A stretch of DNA of 64,000 nt from Emcibacteraceae bacterium (GTDB lineage Bacteria; Pseudomonadota; Alphaproteobacteria; Sphingomonadales; Emcibacteraceae): NCBI GenBank assembly GCA_041396985.1, contig JAWKXO010000002.1, positions 383,501 through 447,500 of the forward strand, in the 5' to 3' direction. The notes beneath the pieces were generated by a model. That model had not been told where the DNA came from and ran no database searches. It was given only the letters and a program-made list of their open reading frames with translations. Made by a program: the position numbers and the translations under genes. Position 1 is the stretch's first letter. Each line of letters starts with the position of its first letter. Below are positions 35,444 to 44,689 of this stretch, piece by piece.

Positions 35444-36163
35444 ATGACTGTGGATTTGCAATCGGAACCCTTATACCGGAAAATTAAAAAACATATTCTC
35501 GATCGCATTGATAGCGGTGAATGGGTCGCATCCATGCGTGTGCCTTCGGAAAATGAACTGGTTAAGGAATTTTCAGTATCCAGAATGACAACCAACCGTG
35601 CGCTTAGGGAACTGACCGACGAAGGATACCTGATCCGCATCGCTGGTGTTGGTACGTTTGTTGCCGAGCTTAGGGCAAAAAGCAATCCACTGGAAATCCA
35701 TAATATTGCTGATGAAATACGTGCCCGTCATCATAAATACAGTGCTGAGGTTCTCGCACTGGAACCCGTAAAGGCAAATGAAAAAATAGCCTCTTTCATG
35801 AATGTAGAGGTTGGTCAAACGCTTACCCATTCGATGATTGTACATAAGGAACAGGGTATCCCAATCCAGCTGGAAGATCGGCTGGTCAATGAAGACATTG
35901 TGCCAGGGTATGGCCAGCAGGATTTCAGCGAAAATACACCATATGAATATCTGATTAAAATGGCGCCACTGCAAAAGGTTGAGCATGTTGTAAAAGCAAT
36001 CATTGCCACGCCGTCAATTAAATCACTACTTGATATGTCGGACGAGGAAGCCTGCTTGCTGATTGAACGGCGAACATGGACCAAAGGCCGCGTTGCCTCC
36101 ACCGCTAAATTATATCACCCGGGTTCAAGATACGAACTGTCGGGCTTATTTAAACCGGAATAA
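35444..36163 (+). CDS. hutC: Histidine utilization repressor HutC (GntR family)
   Basis: HutC represses hut genes until urocanate binds. The 239-residue protein has an N-terminal GntR winged HTH (ENELVKEFSVSRMTTNRALRE, ENELVKEF...SRMTTNRALR, ~residues 35-55) and a C-terminal UTRA effector domain (~90-235), including PIQLEDRLVNEDIVPGYGQQ and the ending LYHPGSRYELSGLF typical of HutC. ATG 35444 follows GAAGGAA; the upstream in-frame TTG is not favoured. It sits inside the hut locus and has its own operator. Confidence 0.95.
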   Translation: MTVDLQSEPLYRKIKKHILDRIDSGEWVASMRVPSENELVKEFSVSRMTTNRALRELTDEGYLIRIAGVGTFVAELRAKSNPLEIHNIADEIRARHHKYSAEVLALEPVKANEKIASFMNVEVGQTLTHSMIVHKEQGIPIQLEDRLVNEDIVPGYGQQDFSENTPYEYLIKMAPLQKVEHVVKAIIATPSIKSLLDMSDEEACLLIERRTWTKGRVASTAKLYHPGSRYELSGLFKPE

Positions 36164-36210
36164 ATTAATTTTTTTCTCCTTCATATATAGGGAGAAGTTT
36201 AAAATTTTTA

Positions 36211-36224
36211 CTTGTATATACAGG
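36211..36224 (+). promoter_or_regulatory. HutC operator upstream of hutU
   Basis: CTTGTATATACAGG matches the hutC box at 12 of 14 positions, breaking symmetry only at the last bases. It ends 8 bp before the hutU ATG (36233), overlapping where the ribosome binding site would be, so repressor and translation signals are interleaved. Confidence 0.75.
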
Positions 36225-36232
36225 ATAGAAAA

Positions 36233-37903
36233 ATGCAAAAACTTAATAGCAATAACAGAATAATCAAGGCCCCGACGGGACCAGAGCTGAATACAAAATG
36301 CTGGGCAACGGAAGCACCGCTAAGGATGTTGATGAATAACCTTGACCCTGAGGTGGCAGAAAAGCCTGAGGAACTCGTGGTTTATGGCGGCATTGGCCGC
36401 GCCGCCAGAAACTGGCAATGTTTTGATAAAATTGTTGAAAGCCTTAGAAGATTAGAAAATGATGAAACCCTGTTGGTACAATCCGGAAAGCCGGTTGGTA
36501 TTTTCAGAACCCATGAAAATGCGCCGAGGGTACTGATCGCCAACTCAAATCTGGTGCCTCATTGGGCGACTTGGGACCATTTTAATGAGCTCGATAAAAA
36601 AGGTCTGATGATGTACGGGCAGATGACAGCCGGAAGCTGGATCTATATCGGCAGTCAGGGCATTGTTCAGGGTACCTACGAGACTTTTGTTGAAATGGGC
36701 CGTCAGCATTATGGCGGAAACCTTAAGGGAAAATGGATTTTAACTGGTGGTCTTGGCGGCATGGGCGGTGCTCAGCCGCTTGCTGCCACCATGGCTGGGG
36801 CATCTATGCTCGCTATTGAATGCCGCAGTGACCGGATCGATTTTCGTATTCGAACAGGTTATCTGGATCGGCGTGCTGAAACCCTTGATCAGGCAATGAC
36901 TATAATCAATGAGGCAACAGCTTCAGGGAAAGCCGTTTCCGTTGGCCTGCTTGGCAATGCGGCGGAAATAATCCCGGAAATGATCAGCCGTGGTATACGC
37001 CCTGATGCGGTAACCGATCAGACATCGGCCCATGACCCGGTCAATGGCTATTTACCGATCGGCTGGACGGTTGACGAATGGGAAGAAAAAATTGAAACTG
37101 CCCCGAAAGAGGTGGAGGCAGCGGCGATTAAATCAATGTCCGTCCATGTGAAAGCCATGCTGGACTATCAGAAAATGGGCATTCCGACATTTGATTACGG
37201 CAACAACATCCGCCAGGTGGCCTTTGATGACGGGGTTAAAAATGCCTTCGATTTTCCGGGATTTGTGCCGGCCTATGTGCGGCCATTATTTTGCCGCGGT
37301 ATCGGGCCATTTCGCTGGGCAGCGTTAAGTGGGGATTCTGAGGATATTTATAAAACCGATCAGAAGGTTAAAGAACTGGTTCCGGATAACCCGCATCTTC
37401 ATAACTGGCTGGACATGGCCCGTGAACGTATAAAGTTTCAGGGACTCCCGGCCCGTATCTGTTGGGTTGGATTGGGTGATCGCCACCGTCTTGGTCTTGC
37501 CTTCAATGAAATGGTGAAAAACGGTGAACTTAAAGCACCGGTCGTTATTGGTCGCGATCATCTGGATTCAGGCTCGGTGGCAAGTCCCAACCGTGAAACA
37601 GAAAGCATGCTGGACGGTTCGGACGCCGTATCCGACTGGCCACTGCTTAATGCTCTTCTTAATACGGCAAGCGGGGCAACATGGGTGTCGCTTCATCATG
37701 GTGGTGGCGTAGGCATGGGCTTTTCTCAGCACAGCGGCGTTGTCATTCTCTGTGATGGCACCGATGAAGCGGCGGCGCGTATCGGCCGTGTTCTCTGGAA
37801 CGATCCGGCAACTGGTGTCATGCGCCATGCAGACGCCGGTTATGACATCGCTAGGAAATGTGCTCGCGATCAGGGCCTTAATTTGCCAATGTTGGAGGAT
37901 TAA
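36233..37903 (+). CDS. hutU: Urocanate hydratase
   Basis: HutU converts urocanate to 4-imidazolone-5-propionate using tightly bound NAD+. From ATG 36233 ([19 protein letters not shown]) it has 556 residues, standard length. Conserved blocks include [56 protein letters not shown] (NAD+ site), [17 protein letters not shown] with the catalytic region, [16 protein letters not shown] and [16 protein letters not shown]. It starts just downstream of a HutC box and is followed after 1 bp by hutH. Confidence 0.97.
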   Translation: MQKLNSNNRIIKAPTGPELNTKCWATEAPLRMLMNNLDPEVAEKPEELVVYGGIGRAARNWQCFDKIVESLRRLENDETLLVQSGKPVGIFRTHENAPRVLIANSNLVPHWATWDHFNELDKKGLMMYGQMTAGSWIYIGSQGIVQGTYETFVEMGRQHYGGNLKGKWILTGGLGGMGGAQPLAATMAGASMLAIECRSDRIDFRIRTGYLDRRAETLDQAMTIINEATASGKAVSVGLLGNAAEIIPEMISRGIRPDAVTDQTSAHDPVNGYLPIGWTVDEWEEKIETAPKEVEAAAIKSMSVHVKAMLDYQKMGIPTFDYGNNIRQVAFDDGVKNAFDFPGFVPAYVRPLFCRGIGPFRWAALSGDSEDIYKTDQKVKELVPDNPHLHNWLDMARERIKFQGLPARICWVGLGDRHRLGLAFNEMVKNGELKAPVVIGRDHLDSGSVASPNRETESMLDGSDAVSDWPLLNALLNTASGATWVSLHHGGGVGMGFSQHSGVVILCDGTDEAAARIGRVLWNDPATGVMRHADAGYDIARKCARDQGLNLPMLED

Positions 37904-37904
37904 A

Positions 37905-39434
37905 ATGTTACTCAAAATAAATCCCGGTCAAATGACCCTGGCAGACCTTCGGGATGTTTATAGACATGATATTAAAATCACACTGGCGGATTATGCCTGG
38001 ACAGATATCAGCGCTTCAAGAGACGTTGTTGATGATATTATAGCCCGTGGAAAAACGGTTTATGGTATCAATACCGGCTTTGGTCTGTTGGCACAGACAT
38101 CAATACCGGCTGATCAGCTAACTTTATTGCAATCCAATTTGGTTCTTTCCCATAGCACAGGGGTGGGTAGGCCTCTTGATGATGATGTGGTTCGGTTAAT
38201 ATATGTCCTGAAAGTTTCAAGTCTGGCACAGGGGCATTCCGGTATTCGTGTTTCCACAATGGAAGCTATTATAGATTTTATCAATTCAGGCATTATCGCT
38301 GAAATTCCTGAAAAAGGATCGGTTGGCGCGTCAGGCGATCTTGCGCCGCTCGCCCATATGACGTCGGCAATGATGGGGGAAGGATTTGCGCGTTTGAACG
38401 GGGAAAGGATGAAAGCAAGTGAAGCTCTTAAGAAAGCAAATCTTAAGCCGGTAAGCCTAGAATCAAAAGAGGGGCTTGCCTTCTTAAATGGAACTCAGGT
38501 TTCCACTGCCCTAGCTTTAAAAGGACTTTTTAAAACAGAGGATATTTTTGCTTCTGCCATTGTGGCAGGTTCAATGAGCATTGATGCCCTGATGGGCAGT
38601 GTTGCACCATTTGATGCCCGCATTCATAAAGCCCGCGGGCAGCCCGGGCAGATCACTGTGGCGCCCATTTATCTTGACCTGATGAAGGGCAGTGAAATTA
38701 ATTTTGCCCATCATGACTGTAAAAAAGTACAGGATCCATATTCATTAAGATGCCAACCGCAGGTCATGGGGGCCGTACTTGATCTTATCAATAATGCCGC
38801 CAATACCATTCTTATTGAAGCCAATGCCGTCACAGATAATCCGCTGATATTTACTGATAATGGTGATGTGATTTCCGGCGGCAATTTCCATGCGGAACCC
38901 GTGGCCTTTGCAGCGGATATGCTGGCCATGGCTCTTTGTGAGATTGCATCAATTTCAGAACGGCGAATTTCAATTATGGTCGATCCGAAAATGAGCGATC
39001 TTCCCCCGTTTCTGGTGGAAAACAGCGGAGTTAATTCCGGATTTATGATTGCACAGGTCTCGGCCGCAGCACTGGTATCTGAAAATAAAACCAAAGCCCA
39101 TCCTTCGAGCATTGACAGCATTCCGACCTCTGCCAATCAGGAGGACCACGTCAGTATGGCAACGTATGGGGCGCGCAGACTTGATGATATGGCCTTTAAC
39201 AGCGCAACAGTTATCGCAATTGAACTGCTTGCAGCGACGCAGGGTATTGATTTTCGCGCTCCCTATAAAACTTCAGTACCACTTTCAAATTATCAAAAGC
39301 ATATCAGGGACTATATTCCGCATTATACAGTGGACCGTTATTTTGCGCCGGATATTGAACGGGCAACGGGCATGGTTCTGGCGGGTGATTTTTCTGACCA
39401 TGTGATGAAAATTTTGCCAAGCGGGAGCATCTGA
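37905..39434 (+). CDS. hutH: Histidine ammonia-lyase
   Basis: HutH removes ammonia from L-histidine to give urocanate, the first step. ATG 37905 (MLLKINPGQMTLADL) follows GGAGG and gives 509 residues; longer in-frame starts lie within hutU. The self-forming MIO cofactor triad Ala-Ser-Gly is in GSVGASGDLAPLAHM (~142). NTGFGLLAQ (~52), YSLRCQPQVMGAV and the late SADQ-like TSANQEDHVSM are family landmarks. Its TGA overlaps the hutG ATG. Confidence 0.97.
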   Translation: MLLKINPGQMTLADLRDVYRHDIKITLADYAWTDISASRDVVDDIIARGKTVYGINTGFGLLAQTSIPADQLTLLQSNLVLSHSTGVGRPLDDDVVRLIYVLKVSSLAQGHSGIRVSTMEAIIDFINSGIIAEIPEKGSVGASGDLAPLAHMTSAMMGEGFARLNGERMKASEALKKANLKPVSLESKEGLAFLNGTQVSTALALKGLFKTEDIFASAIVAGSMSIDALMGSVAPFDARIHKARGQPGQITVAPIYLDLMKGSEINFAHHDCKKVQDPYSLRCQPQVMGAVLDLINNAANTILIEANAVTDNPLIFTDNGDVISGGNFHAEPVAFAADMLAMALCEIASISERRISIMVDPKMSDLPPFLVENSGVNSGFMIAQVSAAALVSENKTKAHPSSIDSIPTSANQEDHVSMATYGARRLDDMAFNSATVIAIELLAATQGIDFRAPYKTSVPLSNYQKHIRDYIPHYTVDRYFAPDIERATGMVLAGDFSDHVMKILPSGSI

Positions 39435-40201
39435 TGAGCAAATTTCATTTTCATCAGGGAAGTGGCCCGCTTCTGGTCAGCATGCCCCATGTCGGTCTTG
39501 AAATTCCGGATAAACTTAAAAAGGATATGACAGAAGATGCATTATCTCTTGTCGATACGGACTGGCATATCGACAGACTTTATAATTTTTTAGCCGAAAT
39601 GGATGTGTCTGTAATTGCCGCAAAATACAGCCGTTATGTTGTTGATCTTAATCGCAGCACTGATGGCAAAAGTCTTTATCCCGGGCAAAAAGTTACCGGC
39701 CTTTGCCCGCTGGAAACATTTGATGAAAAACCGCTTTATAAAAAGGGCAAATCGCCTGATAAAAATCAGAGGGTTGAAAGCTACTGGCAGCCTTATCATG
39801 ATAAAATCCGTAATGAGCTAGGCAGAATTAAGGAAAAGCACGGGCGGGCCATGCTTTGGGATGCTCATTCAATCAAAAGCCGCGTTCCCATGCTTTTTGA
39901 CGGGCGCCTGCCGGACCTGAATCTTGGGACAGGAAACGGCATTTCCGCCGATCATCTTCTTGTTGAAAAGTTGGATAGGATCATAAGCCAGTCTCCCTAT
40001 AGCTCTGCCCTGAACGGCCGCTTTAAGGGGGGGTATATTACGAGACATTATGGTGACCCTAAAAAGAATATCCATGCCGTACAGCTTGAAATTTCGCAAG
40101 TCGCCTATATGGATGAAGAACCCTTTGCCCGATTTAATGAAGAAAAAGCCAATAAACTCCGTCCGGTTTTAATCAGACTGATTGAAACAATGATTGAATA
40201 A
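39434..40201 (+). CDS. hutG: N-formylglutamate deformylase
   Basis: This enzyme hydrolyses N-formyl-L-glutamate to formate and glutamate, completing the five-step HutF-dependent pathway. The 255-residue product has LLVSMPHVGLEIPDKL near the start, DTDWHIDRLYNFL (~40), SRYVVDLNRSTDGKSLYPG (~65), MLWDAHSIKSRVPMLF and GRFKGGYITRHYGDP (~195), all typical of the FGase (formylglutamate amidohydrolase) family rather than the arginase-like formiminoglutamase also called HutG. ATG overlaps the hutH TGA by one base. Confidence 0.94.
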   Translation: MSKFHFHQGSGPLLVSMPHVGLEIPDKLKKDMTEDALSLVDTDWHIDRLYNFLAEMDVSVIAAKYSRYVVDLNRSTDGKSLYPGQKVTGLCPLETFDEKPLYKKGKSPDKNQRVESYWQPYHDKIRNELGRIKEKHGRAMLWDAHSIKSRVPMLFDGRLPDLNLGTGNGISADHLLVEKLDRIISQSPYSSALNGRFKGGYITRHYGDPKKNIHAVQLEISQVAYMDEEPFARFNEEKANKLRPVLIRLIETMIE

Positions 40202-40256
40202 AGCGGAAGAGTTTTTTATGATGCCCTGAAATGTAAAACAATACGGGCAAATCACC

Positions 40257-40499
40257 ATGCAGAATATATTCGTACAGGTTAAATGTGAGTTGGGCAAAGT
40301 ATATGACGTTGCAGAAGCCCTTGTTGATAATATCGAAGAAGCGGAGGATGTATATTCAATTTCCGGTGCCTTTGATCTTATGGTCAAATTTCATCTGGAT
40401 GAAGAGGTGGATATTGGCCGTTTTGTCAATGAGAAGGTTCAAACCATTCCGGGGATAAAAGATACCTTCACCATAATGACCTTTAAAGCCTTTAAATAA
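40257..40499 (+). CDS. Stand-alone Lrp/AsnC ligand-binding (RAM) domain protein
   Basis: The 80-residue protein is just a RAM domain: IFVQVKCELGKVYDVAEALVDN, then EEAEDVYSISGAFDLMVKF and IPGIKDTFTIMTFKAFK. It lacks any HTH. Such small proteins are common in alphaproteobacteria and archaea, form oligomers, and may bind amino acids or modulate full-length Lrp proteins. It lies 55 bp after hutG, near a full Lrp regulator 10 kb away. Function is unknown. It could be co-transcribed with hutG or belong with hemN. Confidence 0.88.
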   Translation: MQNIFVQVKCELGKVYDVAEALVDNIEEAEDVYSISGAFDLMVKFHLDEEVDIGRFVNEKVQTIPGIKDTFTIMTFKAFK

Positions 40500-40510
40500 T
40501 TTTCATTTTT

Positions 40511-40524
40511 CTGATCTGGATCAA
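40511..40524 (+). promoter_or_regulatory. FNR/Anr-type box upstream of hemN
   Basis: CTGATCTGGATCAA differs from the FNR consensus TTGAT-N4-ATCAA at one base. It is 36 bp upstream of the hemN ATG, a suitable place for oxygen-responsive control. hemN is a classical FNR-family target. Confidence 0.7.
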
Positions 40525-40559
40525 TTTTTCAGGATATTATTTTTTCTATAACTTCGGTT

Positions 40560-41933
40560 ATGAAACAACAGAATATAGCTTCAAGACATACGGAACTGGC
40601 GCGGCCAAAGCGCCTGCCAAGATATACGAGCTATCCAACGGCACTTGAATTTGGTGCATTGGACGGCCAGATTTATGACAAGTGGCTGAAAAGTCTTCCT
40701 TTATGCAAGCCAGTCAGCCTTTATTTCCATATTCCTTATTGTGAAAAGCTTTGCTGGTTTTGTGGTTGCTTCACCACCATCAGCAACAAATATGAACCCG
40801 TTAGAAATTTTGTAGATGTTTTAAAGCAGGAAATTATCAGAACCGCCCAAAAAACGGGGCCGTTAAAAGTAAGCCATATTCATTTTGGTGGTGGTTCTCC
40901 TTCCATTCTTGAAGCGGCGGACTTTGAAAGCCTTATTGAAACGTTACGTGAGCATTTCAATATTGATGAAGTCGATGAATTTGCCATCGAAATTGATCCA
41001 AGGACAGTGGACCGGGAGAAAATATTTGCCTATGCGCGGGCAGGGGTAAACCGGGTCAGTCTTGGTATTCAGGATTTTAATCTAAAAACACAGCAGGCGG
41101 TCAACCGTATTCAACCGGTCGAGCTGATCGCGAAAACCATGCAGCATTTCAAAGATGCGGGTATCACCCGCATAAATTTTGATCTGATATACGGACTTCC
41201 CTATCAAACTCTTGAAACAATAAAGTCCACGATTGAGCAGACTATGAAGTTTGCCCCAAGCCGAATTGCTTTGTTTGGTTATGCCCATGTCCCCCACATG
41301 AAGAAACATCAGAAACTGGTGGGGGATCATTTGCTTCCCACCCAGAAAGAGCGTCAGGAACAGTTTGATCTGGCCAGTAAATTACTTGTTGCAAACGGCT
41401 ATAAATCTATTGGTCTTGATCATTTTGCTCGGCCCGATGATCATCTGTTTGTCAGTTATGACCAGCGTTTGTTAAAACGCAATTTTCAGGGCTATACGGA
41501 AGATAAAGCTGACACACTGATCGGTTTTGGACCATCCGCCATTAGCAGTATGCCTGATGGATACGCACAAAATATTCCAGTGATCAAAACCTATATGGAA
41601 AAAATATCCGCAGGTCAATCGCCGGTCGTTCGCGGACTTTTGGTCAGTAAAGAGGATAAAATGTTCCGCAATGTGATTTCCACATTGATGTGCTATTTTG
41701 AAGTTGACCCTTTTAAAATCGCGACCACACACAAAATTAATTATGATTTTGCTAAAGAACTGGAAATGCTTAATAAGCTTGTCGCCATAGGATATATGGA
41801 GAAAAAACAGACCCTCTATCGTATAAAAGATCAGGGAAAATTATATTTAAGGGCGATAGCAACGGTCTTTGATCAGTATTTTGACCAGTCTTCGGATATT
41901 ATTGACCGCTGCATTCATGAAAGTGAAGGATAA
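40560..41933 (+). CDS. hemN: Oxygen-independent coproporphyrinogen III oxidase
   Basis: HemN is a radical-SAM enzyme that makes protoporphyrinogen IX without oxygen. The 457-residue product has PRYTSYPTALEF near the start and the Fe-S motif YCEKLCWFCGC (CxxxCxxC, ~residue 62). IHFGGGSPSIL (~115), EIDPRTVD, RVSLGIQDFNLKTQQAVNRIQ and INFDLIYGLPYQT follow, and a C-terminal HemN domain contains IGFGPSAIS. Length and the N-terminal arm match true HemN rather than HemW. An FNR-type box precedes it. Confidence 0.95.
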   Translation: MKQQNIASRHTELARPKRLPRYTSYPTALEFGALDGQIYDKWLKSLPLCKPVSLYFHIPYCEKLCWFCGCFTTISNKYEPVRNFVDVLKQEIIRTAQKTGPLKVSHIHFGGGSPSILEAADFESLIETLREHFNIDEVDEFAIEIDPRTVDREKIFAYARAGVNRVSLGIQDFNLKTQQAVNRIQPVELIAKTMQHFKDAGITRINFDLIYGLPYQTLETIKSTIEQTMKFAPSRIALFGYAHVPHMKKHQKLVGDHLLPTQKERQEQFDLASKLLVANGYKSIGLDHFARPDDHLFVSYDQRLLKRNFQGYTEDKADTLIGFGPSAISSMPDGYAQNIPVIKTYMEKISAGQSPVVRGLLVSKEDKMFRNVISTLMCYFEVDPFKIATTHKINYDFAKELEMLNKLVAIGYMEKKQTLYRIKDQGKLYLRAIATVFDQYFDQSSDIIDRCIHESEG

Positions 41934-41939
41934 GGCGTT

Positions 41940-42380
41940 TCATTCACTGACATAACGTGTCAGTTTATTTAAGATCAGGTCAAGGGCGGCCTGCTCATCC
42001 TGATTGAGTGTTTCCAGTAATTTTTGCTCATAATTCTGAACCAGCGGTACAATTTTCTCATACATTTTTCGGCCCTTTTTAGATAATTTAAGTTCTGACC
42101 GCCTTTTATCCTCGTCTGAAAAGTCCCGCTTTATAAGTCCGATTTTTATCATATTATTTATGGCCCGGCTGACCGCAACTTTGTCCATCGCGGTTTTTTG
42201 GGCGACCTGTCCGGCCGATATGCCGGGTGAAATCCCAAGCACAGCCATTACCCGCCATTCTGTATGCGCAATGCCAAATTTCTCGGTATAAAGCAGGGCA
42301 AGGTCCTGGCTGATCATATTGGTAAGATAGGAAAGCTGATATGGTAAAAACGCCTCAAGCAGCAGATCGGATTTGGACAT
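41940..42380 (-). CDS. MarR family transcriptional regulator
   Basis: The 146-residue protein has the MarR winged HTH: SAGQVAQKTAMDKVAVSRAINNMIKIGLIKR (QKTAMDKVAVSRAINNMI core) and the wing DFSDEDKRRSELKLSKKG, followed by a C-terminal dimerisation helix. ATG 42380 (MSKSDLLLEAFLPYQ) follows an AGGAAA site; the longer frame to 42524 would run into the neighbouring gene. It is divergent from a fumarylacetoacetase-family gene with a dyad at 42411-42426. By analogy with regulators of aromatic degradation it may sense an aromatic intermediate. Confidence 0.9.
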   Translation of the reverse strand: MSKSDLLLEAFLPYQLSYLTNMISQDLALLYTEKFGIAHTEWRVMAVLGISPGISAGQVAQKTAMDKVAVSRAINNMIKIGLIKRDFSDEDKRRSELKLSKKGRKMYEKIVPLVQNYEQKLLETLNQDEQAALDLILNKLTRYVSE

Positions 42381-42410
42381 ATAAATTATTTCCTGTTTTA
42401 TCTTGCAATT

Positions 42411-42426
42411 AGTTACATATGAAACT
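42411..42426. promoter_or_regulatory. Putative MarR operator
   Basis: AGTTACATATGAAACT is symmetric at 14 of 16 positions. It lies 30 bp upstream of the MarR ATG and 60 bp upstream of the divergent hydrolase ATG, the usual place for a MarR-family site controlling both. Confidence 0.55.
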
Positions 42427-42486
42427 ATTATAGATTTATGAAAATCATTCGTCAATAGACCATAAAGCCAAGGAAAGAGCAACCTA

Positions 42487-43476
42487 ATGAAACTGGCATC
42501 ACTCAAACACGGAAGAGACGGCAAGCTGGTCGTCGTTTCAAAAGATCTTTCAAAATATGTAAGCGCAGAACATATTGCGCCAACGATGCAGGCGGCATTG
42601 GATAACTGGGCAGATGTGGAAGCGGATCTTAAAGCGCTTTATGATGCCCTTCAGTCTGGTGAGCTCTCCGGGGAAGGGTTTGACCCTGCTTTATGTGATG
42701 CGCCGCTGCCGCGGTCATACCACTGGGTGGACGGTAGCGCTTATGTCACCCATGTTGAACTGGTCCGAAAAGCCCGTGGTGCCGACTTGCCACCAAGTTT
42801 CTGGACCGATCCGCTGGTTTATATGGGGGCGTCCGATGCGTTCATTGGCCCGCGAGATGATGTGCTTGCTGGCTCCGAAGACTGGGGTATTGATTTTGAG
42901 GCTGAAGTTGCCGTAATCACCGATGACGTTCCGGCAGGAGTCAGTAAAAAGGGCGCGAAAAAACATATCAAACTGCTCAGCATTCTGAATGATGTTTCAC
43001 TTCGAAACCTTATTCCGGCTGAGCTTGCCAAGCAGTTCGGCTTTTATCAGTCAAAACCGCAGACGGCTTTTGCCCCCGTATTTGTGACCCCTGATGAACT
43101 GGGCGATGCGTGGGATGGTTGCAAACTTCATCTTCCGCTTCATGCAATCTTAAATGGTCAGAAGGTCGGCTCCCCCAATGCAGGGATTGATATGACTTTT
43201 GACTTTTGCGATCTTATTGCCCATGCTGCCAAAACACGCGCATTGATGGCCGGTACTGTTGTCGGCTCTGGCACCGTTTCCAATAAGGGATCAAATGATG
43301 GCTCCTGCTGCCTTGCAGAAGTCCGGTGCCTTGAAACTATTGCTGACGGCAAACCCGTGACCTCCTTCATGCGTTTTGGCGATCGGGTTGAAATTGATAT
43401 GTTTGATAAGGATGGCAATTCAATTTTCGGCCGAATTGATCAACGGGTCGTAAGATTTGATGTTCCTGCCGACTGA
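42487..43476 (+). CDS. Fumarylacetoacetate hydrolase family protein
   Basis: The 329-residue protein has an N-terminal FAH_N-like segment (~1-75) and a catalytic FAH domain with metal-binding residues in WGIDFEAEVAVITDDVP (Glu pair, ~140). The later LSILNDVSLRNLIPAEL and QSKPQTAFAPVFVTPDELG follow, with the Gly-rich GTVVGSGTVSNKGSNDGSCC near the end. It probably hydrolyses fumarylacetoacetate in tyrosine/homogentisate breakdown, though other acylpyruvases share the fold. No hmgA or maiA is seen nearby. Divergent from a MarR gene. A degraded homologous fragment lies at about 44.7 kb. Confidence 0.9.
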   Translation: MKLASLKHGRDGKLVVVSKDLSKYVSAEHIAPTMQAALDNWADVEADLKALYDALQSGELSGEGFDPALCDAPLPRSYHWVDGSAYVTHVELVRKARGADLPPSFWTDPLVYMGASDAFIGPRDDVLAGSEDWGIDFEAEVAVITDDVPAGVSKKGAKKHIKLLSILNDVSLRNLIPAELAKQFGFYQSKPQTAFAPVFVTPDELGDAWDGCKLHLPLHAILNGQKVGSPNAGIDMTFDFCDLIAHAAKTRALMAGTVVGSGTVSNKGSNDGSCCLAEVRCLETIADGKPVTSFMRFGDRVEIDMFDKDGNSIFGRIDQRVVRFDVPAD

Positions 43477-43525
43477 TCTGTGCAAATATATACCAATTAA
43501 AAGTCCGCTTTGCCAAAGCGTACAA

Positions 43526-44596
43526 TCATTTATTTTCTGTATCAAGAATGTCGGGGTCTAACCCCATTAATGTCATTCGGTTCCGCCATTGTTCATGTGC
43601 AAGAGCTTGCATATCTTCAACTCTATCCGTTTCATCAGTGATCTCCAGACCGATTAATGCCTCTACAATATCTTCCTGAGTGATCAGACCCTGAACTGTC
43701 CCAAATTCATCAATCACCAGGGCCAGGTGACTTTTTTCATGCATCAACAAATCGAAAACATCGGATGTATTGCGGCTATCTAAAATCAGCAAAAGTTCAC
43801 GTCGAAATTCTGACAGGGGTTTATCAAACTGATCCTTGGCTTGAGCGATAAGCAGATCTGTTTTTAATACATAGCCTTTTATATTATCACGGGAATCATC
43901 ATAAAGCGGTATCCGCGAAAATGGTTTATCATCATGCATTGAGAAAAATTCTCTTACCGTCATTGTGGAAGGCATTGCAAAAATCACGGGGCGAGGTGTC
44001 ATAATCATCCGTACCGATAGTTTTCTAAGGCGCAACAAGTTGATAACGATTTTCAACTCCTTGGGCTGTAGCAATCCTTCCTGGGCCCCTATTTCTGCCA
44101 TAGCCTTTATCTCAGCACGACTGAAGGTAGCGCCATTACCATTTGAGCTGGAAATCAGCCTGGTCAACTTTGCAGACATCCACACAAAGGGAAATAAAAG
44201 CTTAGTTAGAAACTCAATTAATATTGCAAAAACGGGTGCGAGCTGCTTCCAATAATTCGCCCCTACTGTCTTTGGTATAATTTCTGATAATACAAGAATT
44301 AGTAGGGTCAGAATTGCAGAGGTGAGACCTAAATATTTATTGCCAAAAAGCAAGGATGCTTGTGCGCCAACGCCAGCTGCGCCAACTGTATGTGCAATGG
44401 TATTTGCGGTTAATATCGCAGCCAAAGGGCGGTCCAGATTATTGGTCAATTTTTGCAATATTTGAGCAGACTTTCTACCCTCATTGTTCAATGCCGCAAC
44501 ATAAGACGGGCGGACAGACAACAAAACTGCTTCAGATATCGAACAAAAGCTAGAAACAACCAAAGCCAGCAATAAATATGTAATTAAGAGGGTCAT
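43526..44596 (-). CDS. CNNM (DUF21) membrane protein with CBS domains
   Basis: The 356-residue protein has an N-terminal DUF21/CNNM transmembrane domain (~1-170, four helices, SFCSISEAVLLSVRPS and LTANTIAHTVGAAGVGAQA). A tandem CBS pair (~195-320, RMIMTPRPVIFAMPSTMTV and LVIDEFGTVQGLITQEDIVE) follows. It lacks the C-terminal CorC_HlyC domain of longer relatives. The CNNM family is involved in Mg2+ or other cation transport, with CBS domains binding nucleotides. A conserved Asn/Pro-type SEIIPKTVGANYW segment is seen. It stands alone on the minus strand. Confidence 0.88.
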   Translation of the reverse strand: MTLLITYLLLALVVSSFCSISEAVLLSVRPSYVAALNNEGRKSAQILQKLTNNLDRPLAAILTANTIAHTVGAAGVGAQASLLFGNKYLGLTSAILTLLILVLSEIIPKTVGANYWKQLAPVFAILIEFLTKLLFPFVWMSAKLTRLISSSNGNGATFSRAEIKAMAEIGAQEGLLQPKELKIVINLLRLRKLSVRMIMTPRPVIFAMPSTMTVREFFSMHDDKPFSRIPLYDDSRDNIKGYVLKTDLLIAQAKDQFDKPLSEFRRELLLILDSRNTSDVFDLLMHEKSHLALVIDEFGTVQGLITQEDIVEALIGLEITDETDRVEDMQALAHEQWRNRMTLMGLDPDILDTENK

Positions 44597-44689
44597 ATAA
44601 TAATTTTTTCCTTAAATGTTTGATTGCTGATAAATATAAATAAATATTTATGACCTGTTTGCCAAACATAATTACCAAAAAGCGGGATA

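Noticed and set aside
36212..36232. Upstream TTG extension of hutU
   Set aside because: It would start inside the HutC operator and adds residues unlike the family; ATG 36233 fits better.
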